A DNA stretch of 64,000 bases from Athripsodes cinereus (taxonomy: Eukaryota > Arthropoda > Insecta > Trichoptera > Leptoceridae), in NCBI GenBank assembly GCA_947579605.1, contig OX388307.1, forward strand, positions 28,807,237-28,871,236, given 5' to 3'. Below the pieces are notes generated by a model. That model searched no databases. It worked only from the letters and a program-made list of their open reading frames with translations, and was not told the origin of the DNA. Shown here in pieces: positions 47,767 through 57,616 of the stretch (positions are counted from its first letter, which is position 1; each line of letters begins with the position of its first letter). The translations under genes were made by a program, and so were the position numbers.

Positions 47767-47932
47767 GTACTACTACTACTATATCATCACGGCATATCCC
47801 ACAAGTGGGGTAGCCAGCAGACCAACCGCATGTAATAAACATGCAGGCCGTCTTCTCTGTGCCAAAATAAAAAAAAAATGAGACATTCAAGATGGGTGGC
47901 AAATCTCATCGCTGAATTTGAGAAACTATTTT
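47767..47932 (-). mobile_element. SINE-3, 3' two-thirds
   Basis: The tail TACTACTACTACTATATC and ATCACGGCATATCCCACAAG, GTGGGGTAGCCAGCAGACC, GATGGGTGGCAAATCTCATC are intact. It stops at GAATTTGAG, where a 21-base piece (GAGAAACTATTT) is locally duplicated. Confidence 0.7.
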
Positions 47933-48396
47933 TAAATTTGAGAAACTATTTGAAAATAAATAATTTAAATAGAATAACTAATTTCTAATCATTTCGAACC
48001 GGTACCTAAGTATAATTTTATCTTAAGTCTCATTTCCTAACAATATGGGTCGTATTATATAATACATTATCAACTTTTCGTTTAACCGTTCAGAACTAGA
48101 CAAGTTTAACATGATTATTTTGATTGCTACACGAAATAATTAATAGAAGTACCTACCCATGTTGTTCATAACATATTTTACATGTGTGATGAATAAGATC
48201 TACCGAAATATTTTTGTGTTTCACAATCGTTAATTAGATAATTGTATAATTATTAGTAGATATGTCTAACAAGAACAGCAACGAGCATTTACAGGTAATC
48301 AAATAACGGTTATGATGTGCATCATAAAACCCATATTTTAAGTCCTTATAAGATGTAGCTTATCAGTTTTATCTTAAAAATACAATCTACAATCCC
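47933..48396. other. non-coding stretch
   Basis: Nothing recognised. Confidence 0.35.
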
Positions 48397-48845
48397 ATCA
48401 CAGTATACCCCAAAAGAAGGGTAGCCAGCAGACCAGCAGCATGCAATAAATACGCAAACTGTCTTCTCCGTGCCAACAAAAAATAAGCGGACGGGTGGCA
48501 TACCTCATCGTTGAGATCAAGATGTTTAATATTTTTATTAAACATCGTTGAGATCAAGATGTTTAATATTTTTATTAAACATCGTTGAGATCAAGATGTT
48601 TAATATTTTTATTAAACATCGTTGAGATCAAGATGTTTAATATTTTTATTAAACATCGTTGAGATCAAGATGTTTAATATTTTTATTAAACATCGTTGAG
48701 ATCAAGATGTTTAATATTTTTATTAAACATCGTTGAGATCAAGATGTTTAATATTTTTATTAAACATCGTTGAGATCAAGATGTTTAATATTTTTATTTT
48801 TTCGAACACCAGCCTTTTACAGGATAAACAAAAACTTACGGAAAA
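48397..48845 (-). mobile_element. SINE-3 copy expanded by an internal tandem array
   Basis: The 3' end (ATCCCATCACAGTATACCCC, GGGTAGCCAGCAGACCAGCA) leads to GGACGGGTGGCATACCTCAT, then eight 37-bp repeats, then the normal 5' part TTTTTTCGAACACCAGCCTT and AACTTACGGAAAAGAA. The expansion arose inside an existing SINE. Confidence 0.8.
48506..48799. repeat. 37-bp tandem array, 8 copies, inside SINE-3
   Basis: CATCGTTGAGATCAAGATGT starts at 48506, 48543, 48580, 48617, 48654, 48691, 48728 and 48765. The units are identical as far as read; only the last lacks the final ATTAAA. The unit is the SINE-3 core (CATCGCTGAATTTAAGATGT in other copies) plus a TTTAATA...TTTATTAAA inverted pair. Complete identity implies recent amplification. 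Confidence 0.95.
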
Positions 48846-49394
48846 GAATAAGAAAATTAATTAACAAATTATAATATTATAATCTTAGTGAATTGCTATG
48901 TTTCTGGAAAATACTTAGGTTCATTTATATACTCGATGGTAATTTAATTTATTTGCATGTTTTTCTTGTTTGAATTAAAATATTTATTAATTTCTCATAT
49001 ATTTCAACAAATTTCAACGACCAATTAAGAAGATACTTTGCATTGAAGCTTAATCCAATACAAGCACGAGAGAATATATTTAATGTGAATCATTAAATAG
49101 TATATTTCACAATATGGAGCCATTTCGATAACATGCATTTATGCAATTCAACTATACGCAAGCTTTCAGACACGAAACTCGCATCGCTACTGATGTTAAT
49201 TTTACTGGAGGCCAGAGGCATGCTTTCTATACATGCAAAATACCAACGCATTTCTTTTCAATTTAAAATGTCAAAAATTGTCTAAGACCCATATTACATT
49301 GGATAATACGAGATATTAATGACTTACTACATTCTTTACTTTACTTTTCGTATGGCTCGGTGTGTTGATAAATCTGAACCCATTTGGTCTTGTA
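48846..49394. other. non-coding stretch
   Basis: Nothing recognised. Confidence 0.35.
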
Positions 49395-49612
49395 TCCTTT
49401 ACAGTCTTGACTCCCATCCTTTACTCGTATCCTTTACAGTCTTGACTCCCAGCGCTCAAAGCCAGTTCACCGCTTCTGGTCCTGCTTCATGGATGTTCTG
49501 CAGGTCCCCACTAAAAATTTTGAGATGGCAGTCCTATACTATACATATGTCTCACCGTTTGCGCATCTCCACATTCACAATCAGGGTAATCTCTTTTTCC
49601 CCACATGAAAAT
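49395..49612 (-). mobile_element. LINE C-terminal fragment with C-x-C-G zinc-binding motif
   Basis: The minus strand encodes R-D-Y-P-D-C-E-C-G-D-A-Q-T-V-R-H-M and, after a short gap and stop, G-D-L-Q-N-I-H-E-A-G-P-E-A-V-N-W-L. The C-x-C-G-x-x-x-Q-T-x-x-H-[IM] pattern followed by an E-A-V-x-W-L block is the terminal region of Jockey-group LINE proteins. A ~30-base direct repeat (TCCTTTACAGTCTTGACTCC at 49395 and 49431) sits at the left edge. Confidence 0.55.
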
Positions 49613-50051
49613 TGTTAATTCACTACAAATGCATGACCAATATAAACAGTCTGTTACGCCACTGCTTTAGATTAAGAAGATGCAATTTTTAATCGGATTA
49701 CACCAGATTAAAATTAACAACGTTTTCGCGATTTTTCAATACCTAAATACAATATGAAATAACTTCTTGGAATAGATACGGTCACTTTGAAAGTCGAGTT
49801 TTGAAAGGTAGGCGATCATTGAACATTAGACTTTTGAGCCGAACAATCCAGCTTAAAAGTGTGTTTTATCGATCCAGTCTACGGATTAACATATTTATCA
49901 TTTTATTTTCTATATATTTTCTTAGTTTCCATTTGATTGTTCGTTGTGTTTTGTAATTTTTTTTCACTTAATAATGTACTAGTAATGTAGGAAAGATGTT
50001 TTTGTAAATGCTTGGGCTTTTCTATATTTGGAATTATATTATGTAGATATG
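49613..50051. other. non-coding stretch
   Basis: Nothing recognised. Confidence 0.35.
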
Positions 50052-50197
50052 TATATTTTTTTTTTAAAAGATGTATCTGGGTTTTGTTATAAACCCAAAT
50101 ACAACTTTATACACCTTCCACAGTAAGCTAAAAGCTTGTGTCGTGAAAGGGGAGTTTGCCGACACCTGGGATCGAACCGCGGACCCCTTGTTCATAT
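50052..50197 (-). mobile_element. SINE-1, 3' part, abutting the hAT element
   Basis: On the plus strand it opens with T10-A4 then GATGTATCTGGGTTTTGTTA, CAGTAAGCTAAAAGCTTGTG, AAGGGGAGTTTGCCGACACC, TGGGATCGAACC (B box reverse) and GGACCCCTTGTTCA. The tRNA-like 5' end is missing beyond this point. Confidence 0.7.
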
Positions 50198-50205
50198 GTT
50201 TTAAA

Positions 50206-50710
50206 CAGGGATGTTGCGAATATTCGCATCCGCATCCGCAAATGCGGAGCTTCCGCATGTATTTGGACATCTGCATCCGCATCCGCATCCGCAATAATCG
50301 ATGCGGATGTTCATGCGGATGCGGATGTAAGACAATTTGCGACAAGAAAGAATTGGGGCGGGGCCGGCGAAAGTCGCGTGCCGTTTGCACTTGACATTAA
50401 CCAATGGGAACGAAAATAATGGTGACAAGATCCGACGCGTTTTTATTTTTGCCGGTTTTATTTTATTTTTGCAAATAACAAAGAAGAAAAAAATATTTCG
50501 CCAAAAAATCCATAATATTATTGTAGCAAAAATTTCGTCACATATTTGACAGTGGGGCCTACCAACTAAGATAGTTCCTACTTTTTTTCTATAACATCTT
50601 AAACATCCGCATCCGCATTCGCATCCGCATCCGCGGATGTGAGCCTTCAAAAATCCGCATCCGCATTCACATCCGCGGATGTGTAAAAATCGACATCCGC
50701 AACATCCCTA
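50206..50710. mobile_element. non-autonomous hAT-type element, 505 bp, with 8-bp target duplication
   Basis: The left end is CAGGGATGTTGCGAAT and the right end, read inverted, is TAGGGATGTTGCGGAT. GTTTTAAA is present directly on both sides (50198-50205 and 50711-50718), an exact 8-bp target site duplication as hAT transposases make. Dense GCGGAT/ATCCGC repeats occupy 50221-50335 and 50603-50700, the position of hAT subterminal transposase sites. The GC-rich middle (50340-50440) has an AACCAATGGGAACG motif that could belong to an ancestral transposase promoter. Frames across it (e.g. 149 codons, minus) are repeat-driven; no transposase domain remains. Confidence 0.9.
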
Positions 50711-50797
50711 GTTTTAAATATGTTTTTTTATTTGTAAAAACCTGTTGAAAAACCACATAAGTAAAATAAAATAAAAATCATTTTACACATCTCTCGC

Positions 50798-50985
50798 TGT
50801 TGGGGTAACTAGTAAACTCACTTCATGAAAATCGTCTTCTTTATGCCAATAAGAAATGTGATATTCAAGATGTGAAACGCTCATTTATGCCAAAATTTTA
50901 GGAATGCCTGCGTTTTTTATGACACTATAGAACTTACAGAAAAACTGGGATATCTTTGCCAGGAATTCCACGGTATACGTTATTA
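50798..50985 (-). mobile_element. SINE-3 copy, old
   Basis: GTTGGGGTAACTAGTAAACT, ATTCAAGATGTGAAACGCTC, ACTATAGAACTTACAGAAAA and GCCAGGAATTCCACGG in reverse SINE-3 order. Confidence 0.5.
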
Positions 50986-51008
50986 ATTTTACGAAAATAT
51001 AAAGTGTT

Positions 51009-51203
51009 ACTGCTACTATACCATCACAAATGTCCTCTCCATGCCAACAAAAAATTAGCCATTCAGGGTGGGTGGCAAACCTCATTGCAGAATTTAAGCT
51101 GTAAAATGACTTTATTTTTCAAACACCTCCCTTTTGCAGGACACTCTAAAACTTACGGAAAAGAGTAGAGAACTAATACTTTAGCGGGTGCTCCATGGAA
51201 CAA
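51009..51203 (-). mobile_element. SINE-3 copy with internal deletion
   Basis: CTGCTACTATACCATCACAA jumps directly to ATGTCCTCTCCATGCCAACA, so the block normally carrying GTGGGGTAGCCAGCAG (about 60 bases) is deleted. The rest to GCGGGTGCTCCATGGAAC is intact. Confidence 0.7.
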
Positions 51204-51281
51204 GAAATTAGTGTCTAAATGATTTCGAAATTAATCTTTCACCAAACGTATTTACGATCAAATTTATTGATTAGTTTAAAG

Positions 51282-51538
51282 TACTACTACTACTTCTATA
51301 CCATCACGGCATATCCCACAAGTGGGGTAGCCAGCAGATCAGCTGCATGTAAGAAACATGCAAACTGTCCTCTTCGTGCCAATATAAAATCAAGACATTC
51401 AGGATGGGTGGCAAACCTCATCGCTGAATTTAAGATGTAAAATGTCTTATTTTTTTCGAACACCTGCCTTTTACAGGGCACTCGAAAACTTACGCAGAAG
51501 AGTGGGAGACCAATTCTTTACCGGGTGCTCCACGGGAT
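51282..51538 (-). mobile_element. SINE-3, full length
   Basis: Complete from TACTACTACTACTTCTATAC through ATCACGGCATATCCCACAAG and GATGGGTGGCAAACCTCATC to GGGTGCTCCACGGGAT. It differs from the 36798-37047 copy at only a few positions, despite opposite orientation and 14 kb separation. Confidence 0.8.
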
Positions 51539-51630
51539 ATAGTTTAAAGTAACCTAGAAAATTATCTCAATATGAAAACATCGAGTTAAATTAGAAGAAT
51601 TTTAATGTAGACAAATTTATTTATTTGTTT

Positions 51631-51793
51631 GATATAACGAAAACAAAATTGTTTTTAGTTTTACTTTGTTTTATTTGTTAAATAAGTAACAATGTTTCGA
51701 CTTATGAGGTCATTGGGTTTGAGTCGAAACATTGTTACTTATTTAACAAATAAAACATAGTAAAACTAAAAATAATTTTGTTTTCGTTGTATC
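51631..51793. mobile_element. 163-bp foldback element with 72-base arms
   Basis: The left arm (51631-51702) and right arm (51722-51793) are inverted copies with about four mismatches and a 19-base loop (ATGAGGTCATTGGGTTTG). GTTTCGACTTATGAGGTCAT resembles the F-family TTTCGACTTATCAGGTCAT, so this may be an F-family dimer. As RNA it would form a long hairpin. Confidence 0.8.
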
Positions 51794-52363
51794 AAATATA
51801 ATGGAGTTTTACAAAATTAACGTCAACTCTATCAATTATTTATTTGTATTCTATGTGCATACGCCTTACTCCACATAATACGAATTGATACTAAACTATG
51901 CACTTAACCGAGTTGTAATGTCTGTTATTTATAAACCGATCACATTTGCATACTGGTTCATTGTTAATATGCAACAAACGAAATCACAGCTACTTAAATT
52001 ATAATACTTTGGATTACTCAATATTATTATCATAATAATAAAAACCATAGGGCTTTTAACACATTTATTAACAGTGATATTGCTAAAATAAAATATTTAT
52101 TTTTTTATTCACCATTTTAAATCCACTATTTAGATCTAAATTCTATTATATAAATGAGATGTATATAGATATATTTTTTAGGATGGTAATATGAAAATAC
52201 TTTCTTTTATTATAATTTATTCTTTGGATTGTTTCTTAGTACCAACTAATAGATGTGAAGTTTGTATTTTTATTTTATTTCGTGATATTTTATGTAAAAT
52301 GTATATCTTTATTTCAATATCTAATATTCTTTGTAATGGCATTAGCCGTATATTTAACGACGT
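51794..52363. other. non-coding stretch
   Basis: AT-rich; nothing recognised. Confidence 0.35.
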
Positions 52364-52728
52364 GCATAATGATGTATAAATAAATTAATAATAATTTTTC
52401 ATTATGTAAATAATTATAATTATTCGGATCCATTTTCGAAATTGAACCAATGCATGATAACTATGCATTTGTAAATTTTACTCAAAAAATAAAAGATTTT
52501 AAATCAGTCTAGTTTATGAATTAGCCAATAGTTCATACTTCCAAATATTTATCTTCTAACATAAAAAAAAATGACTGTGATGTGAGAAAGAATGAAGCGA
52601 AATATTTATTTATATGAAATCCAAAAAAATAAGAATCTCCAATTTAGACGAAGACATAATTTTATAACGTCATCATAAATAAATATATATCTGCTATTAA
52701 GCGCCAGAAGACATACCTAATATTTAAT
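52364..52728 (+). repeat. left arm of a 365-bp inverted duplication
   Basis: GCATAATGATGTATAAATAA at the outer end to AAGCGCCAGAAGACATACCT near the inner end. It is matched in inverse order by 54353-54720 with few differences. It has no open frame of note. The inner end runs into a perfect palindrome centred near 52725 (AGACATACCTAATATTTAAT and inverse). Confidence 0.9.
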
Positions 52729-53783
52729 ATTAGGTATGTCTATCTAAAATAAAATTTACAAATACCACTAAAGATTAGTGGTACCTATTTGTAAATTTTT
52801 TAACTCCAAACATTCGTAATTAGTATTTTATTTATTAATAAATGAAAGAAAATCTATGCGTTGAAGTGATTAACACCCATAACTCATCTACACTTGTATT
52901 TTTACTTGTAGTTAACTTATATTCATGGTATATACCTATTGTAAATATACTTAAATACAATTATTTTGTTCTACTCTTTAGCACAAAAAGTCTAATGAAT
53001 ATTGACGTATGTTTGTAAACTGTAAAGTTTATAGAATGTAGGTTGATTTATTGTTTGGTCAGAGAGTTACGACATACCATGGAACCTTTGTGAGACAAAA
53101 GGCATTGTGAACTAACATTATTCTGTACTTGATTAGTACCAAAAGTAAGTAGGTACTTAAAAATACTTATTCCATTATTCATGAGTATTGTTTACCCGTA
53201 TATTATACTCATAAGTACTTGGGTTGTATGAAATTTATTACCTACCTACTCTTCTAAATTTCTATTTCTCTTGTAGTTATTTCGTCTTTCATATTCTATG
53301 AAATTCAAACATTATTAGACTAGTTATTAGATATTTTAATGACAAATTGAAATTTCAAATATGTTCGATATACAAATACCTCGTTACGGACGGGTTGCCA
53401 GAAGAAATATGTTTTAACAATATTTACAAATTATTATAAAATTTTTTGAAGGCAAAGGATTTGCACAAGTTGTAATGATGATAAATATTACATTATTAAA
53501 AAAAGTTTTATAATTTTCCATAAATCTATTTATTTCATCACACCCATGGATATTTAATGCAAAAAATATCAGAATAAGTAAATAAATATGTTTTTTTTAA
53601 TACTTGGAGATAAGTTAATAGATCAATTGTTACGAAATTAAAAAATCAAATGTTTTCTTCTACCACATATATGTTTAATTGTAGAGAGACATTTTCAGTC
53701 TTCAAGGACATAATCAACCTTGTAAGATGAAAGACGTCTCTGTCGATAGTAAAACATATAGTTATGTAGTATAAATAAACATT
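52729..53783. other. spacer of the inverted duplication
   Basis: It holds a hairpin at 52752-52800 (AAATACCACTAAAGATTAGT...), and an F-family-like segment at 53650-53760 with GTAGAGAGACATTTTCAGTC and GATGAAAGACGTCTCTGTCG in inverse orientation. The rest is AT-rich without recognised genes. Confidence 0.5.
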
Positions 53784-54087
53784 TTTTGTAAATTTCTCGA
53801 CAAAGAATTAGTCTCCCAATTTTTTGTAAATTTCTCGACAAAGAATTAGTCTCCCATTTTTTTGTAAATTTCTCGACAAAGAATTAGTCTCCCAATTTTT
53901 TGTTAATTTCTCGACAAAGAATTATTCTCCCAATTTTTTGTAAATTTCTCGACAAAGAATTAGTCTCCCAATTTTTTGTAAATTTCTCGACAAAGAATTA
54001 GTCTCCCAATTTTTTGTAAATTTCTCGACAAAGAATTAGTCTCCCAATTTTTTGTAAATTTCACGACAAAGAATTAGTCTCCCAATT
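53784..54087. repeat. 38-bp tandem array, 8 copies, from the SINE-3 5' end
   Basis: CTCGACAAAGAATTAGTCTC starts at 53796, 53834, 53872, 53910, 53948, 53986 and 54024, with a CACGACAAAG variant at 54062. The unit is the SINE-3 head segment (CCCGGTAAAGAATTGGTCTCC in full copies). The array runs directly into the remainder of the same SINE. Confidence 0.95.
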
Positions 54088-54298
54088 TTTTCCGTAAGTT
54101 TTCGAGTGTCCAGTAAAAGGCAGGTGTTTGAAAAAACAAAGACATTTCACATTTCCATTTCAGCGATCATGTTTGCCACCTATCCTGAATGCATTATTTT
54201 TTTGTTGGCACGTAGAACACAGCTTGCATGTTTATTACATGCAGCTGGTTTGCTGGCTACCCCATTTGTGGGATACGCTGTGAACGCATAGTAGAGTA
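54088..54298 (+). mobile_element. SINE-3 body following the 38-bp array
   Basis: CCGTAAGTTTTCGAGTGTCC, AAAAGGCAGGTGTTTGAAAA, TTTCAGCGATCATGTTTGCC, GGCACGTAGAACACAGCTTG and TGGCTACCCCATTTGTGGGA, ending in a TAGAGTAG tail. Confidence 0.75.
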
Positions 54299-54352
54299 GT
54301 CTACCAGTTGATGCAGTCTACAATATATTTGTATTAGTTGACTCTTTTGTAA

Positions 54353-54720
54353 ATTAAATATTAGGTATGTCTTCTGGCGCTTAATAGCAGATATATATTT
54401 ATTTATGTTGACGTTATAAAATTATGTCTTCGTCTAAATTGGAGATTCTTATTTTTTTTGATTTCATATAAATAAATATTTCGCTTCATTCTTTCTCACA
54501 TCACTGTCATTTTTTTTATGTTAGAAGATAAATATTTGGAAGTATGAACTATTGGCTAATTCATAAACTAGACTGAATTAAAATCTTTTTTGTTTTGAGT
54601 AAAATTTACAAATGCATAGTTATCATGCATTGGTTCAATTTCGAAAATGGATCCGAATAATTATAATTATGTATTTACAAAATGAAAAATTATTATTAAT
54701 TAATTTATACATCATTATGC
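54353..54720 (-). repeat. right arm of the 365-bp inverted duplication
   Basis: Inverse copy of 52364-52728, beginning ATTAAATATTAGGTATGTCT and ending TTTATACATCATTATGC. The arms differ by small indels in A or T runs and scattered substitutions. Flanking bases outside the arms show no obvious target duplication. Confidence 0.9.
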
Positions 54721-55296
54721 AACACATAACAATAAAAATATATTAAAAACTTAAAAAAAAAAGCTACAATACTATTGTCTTTTTATATTTTGACATGTTT
54801 TCAATGCAAATGAATTTAATAAGTTTGTGCATTTCCTTATTACCAAATGTAAACCACTTGAAATGCATACTTATTTTCTAACAATTTGCTTAGAATTTCT
54901 CTAATTAATATTATAATTGTTTTTTATGGACTAATTTACAAACTCATGTGCATTTGGAAAAACACTCTCGCTTATTACAAAAACGACCCACAAGTGTTCA
55001 TACATTGTATTATGAAAGGAATTGTATTAAAGTGAAAATTACTCTAATAATATTCTCAATAAATCATTCACAACTTTACTCTTAGTTTCAAACATATGAA
55101 CATGTGTTCTGTTATTTTAATAGATAATGAAGCAAGATTTGTTTAAATATTAATATTATTCATCAGTGCAGACTTAAATATTTACTTTGATTGTGGTTTA
55201 ATTAATACGTAAAAGTTGTAAGGCAATATGGAAATCATTATGTTACAATTTATTAAGACAAAAATCTATAAAAATTATGTCTATGTTTGTCTATCT
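54721..55296. other. non-coding stretch
   Basis: Nothing recognised. Confidence 0.35.
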
Positions 55297-55604
55297 ATAC
55301 CATCACGAGCGTTTCCCAGAAGCGCGATGGTCATTATTTATTTATTTATACAATGAAAGGCTATAAAAGCTTTTGAGATGCAAAAAATACACTAAAATAA
55401 CAAGATATAGAGAAAACCTATTACAAAAAAAACACTGTCACACAACTTACATATTCTGACTGCTTGTAATAATCACACTGTTTTTCCTCTTCGTACCAAT
55501 TCAATTAAAAATAAGGTATTCAGGATGGATGACACAACTCATCGCTAGATTGAAGATATTGATGACGTTTTACAAATCACTACCTTCTACAGTTATTGTT
55601 TGAT
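55297..55604 (-). mobile_element. SINE-3 split by a CR1-type 3' fragment
   Basis: The SINE 3' end (CTATACCATCACGAGCGTTT...) stops at about 55332. About 125 bases beginning ATTATTTATTTATTTATAC, the (TAAA)n tail of a minus-strand CR1-like element, intervene. The SINE then resumes near 55460 with GCTTGTAATAATCACACTG, TTCAGGATGGATGACACAAC and ATCACTACCTTCTACAG. Confidence 0.55.
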
Positions 55605-55605
55605 A

Positions 55606-55865
55606 GTCTAGAAACGATAGTTATCCTTGTTTTGCTTAGCAGCTAAACCTAACTTATCCCCTCTGTAACTCCTAGCAAAAAGGGACGTCTTCAGCATTCT
55701 TCTGAAACTCTTTCCATTCGCCTCCTCTCCCAGACCCAAAGGCGGCTTGTTTCAGCATCTGGGACCCACAACACTGAATTCTCTATTTCCAAAGCCTGTC
55801 CTGCGAGATCGAGATGGCTCAATTAGTCTGCCTTTTGCCTCACCCTCTGCTCAGCAAAGCAAGAG
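55606..55865 (-). mobile_element. CR1/Jockey-group LINE C-terminal fragment with a nonsense codon
   Basis: On the minus strand R-R-T-G-F-G-N-R-E-F-S-V-V-G-P-R-C is followed by a stop where W is expected (TGA for TGG), then N-K-P-P-L-G-L, F-R-R-M-L-K-T-S-L-F. The block [GS]-F-x-x-R-x-F-S-V-x-G-P-R-x-W-N-x-L-P ... F-[RK]-R-x-L-K-T-x-L-F is diagnostic of CR1/Jockey-like reverse transcriptase C termini. Confidence 0.7.
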
Positions 55866-57498
55866 CTAAATATTATATTTCGCTTGTCGTTTTTTAATAT
55901 ACAAAAAAAAAATACATTTTGAAATCGGTAGAAGGGTTTAAAAATACATAACGATTTATTACATAGCAATAATTTAACTCCATTCTTTAAACAAATGAAA
56001 GAGTCTGTTTTACAGTAAATACCAAGACTCTCAGTGAAATCGATTATCTCAGTTTGAAGTTTATTTGGTTTGAAATCTTGTTTCATTGCACAATCTAAAT
56101 TAGTGCAAACTTAAAATATTTAAAATTATTGTATTTCTAATTATGAATATGTAAATGCTGTAAGACAATGTTATTTAAGATAGATACAAAGTTACCATTT
56201 ACTTTCAAGGTGAACAAATTTTAATTAGAATATATGTATGTATTATTTATAATGTTAGTGGATTCATCTCACACAGCAACTGGTGCAATGTTGCCCCTAG
56301 GACAGATTTGTCATTGGAAAATTTAATGTAATATGTAAAGTTAGTTGTAAATGATAAATTATTGTTTACAAAATAGCCCGAATATTCATACTGACGGTTT
56401 TCAACTACTGTCAAAGATCAAAGGGCGTCTTAAAGTCACCTTGTAAATAGATCACCTAGATGTAAGCTTTACATGTTACAAACTGTATTTATGAATTCGA
56501 AAGTCTTTAAATACTTATATCAAAATATTTAAGTCAAACTAAATAATTGGCAGATCCTTTGAAGATTTTTAAAGTATATTTTTTAAGATGTAAATATATT
56601 TGGCACAAAAAAAATACACCCTAAATATTCTCGCAGTACGCTTTTTGTTTATGTCCTTGAGGTGGGGTAGATTAGCAACTGATGGAATGAAATATGGGAA
56701 TTATTGATAAATGTTTAAGAATCTAATATCAAGTAACCGGCAATTTCAAAAAGTTTAGAAGTAGCTGAATTTAAAGCTTGTTCAAAACGTTTTCTTATGT
56801 TCATATGGGGGTTTCTCCACATGGCTAGCTTAGAATCTTAGGCATATAGTATCAATATTTTAAACGTTAAATTGTTACTGTTGATAATTGTATAGACTCA
56901 AATTTAAAGTACCCAATATCATGCAAAAGCGAGGAATTTAACAATTTCGAAGACCCAAAGCAAATAAGTAAGGACCTCTGTGTATTTTTAATTTGGTAGA
57001 CTATGTTCATTTAAGGTGTTCAAGATACACCATAGATAAAGCTTGCGTCGATACCTAAAACCTCCCACTTACGAAAGAGAGATTCTAAAAACAACAAAAT
57101 AAAAGTTCGTGTGTTCGGTTTCTTTCACGACACTTATCTCTGGTATCACAAAATAACCAAACGATCACAGCTAGAGTTCACTATATAAGCAAAACATAAT
57201 AAGAGTCGCTCTTGAAATATTTTATTTTGAGTTAGATGGATGTACATTATTTATGTACAATAAAAAGGCGTTATGATATCCACTGACCATGACGTACTTT
57301 TCATATCACAAAATCTAAACCAATTCTTAGAAGATGTGCTCCGAAAATTATAAAGATTTTCTTTTACTTTTCGAATATTTTTATATGATTTGAATATAGG
57401 TACAAGTTATTTCACACGAAATATTTTGTTTGGGGTCTGCAGTGTTTCGTTTCGGAGATGCAAAGCATTATAATATTTATTATTTTACGACAAGATAT
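55866..57498. other. non-coding stretch
   Basis: No gene or repeat recognised. Confidence 0.35.
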
Positions 57499-57616
57499 AT
57501 CTTATCCTTAATGTCTTATTTTTTTATTACACAAAGAGGATGATTGATATTATAATCATATTCAAATATTTTGCTGATTACGTCACTTGTAAGAGACCCC
57601 ATGATAGTATAGATAG
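57499..57616 (+). mobile_element. SINE-3 copy, old and shortened
   Basis: CTTATCCTTAATGTCTTATT, ACACAAAGAGGATGATTG, GCTGATTACGTCACTTGTAA and CATGATAGTATAGATAG keep the SINE-3 order. Confidence 0.45.

Noticed and set aside
48506..48799. CRISPR array
   Set aside because: The repeats are contiguous without unique spacers and sit in a SINE in a eukaryotic genome.
50064..50650. Four overlapping frames of 87-149 codons
   Set aside because: They cover the GCGGAT repeats of a non-autonomous hAT element and have no domain.
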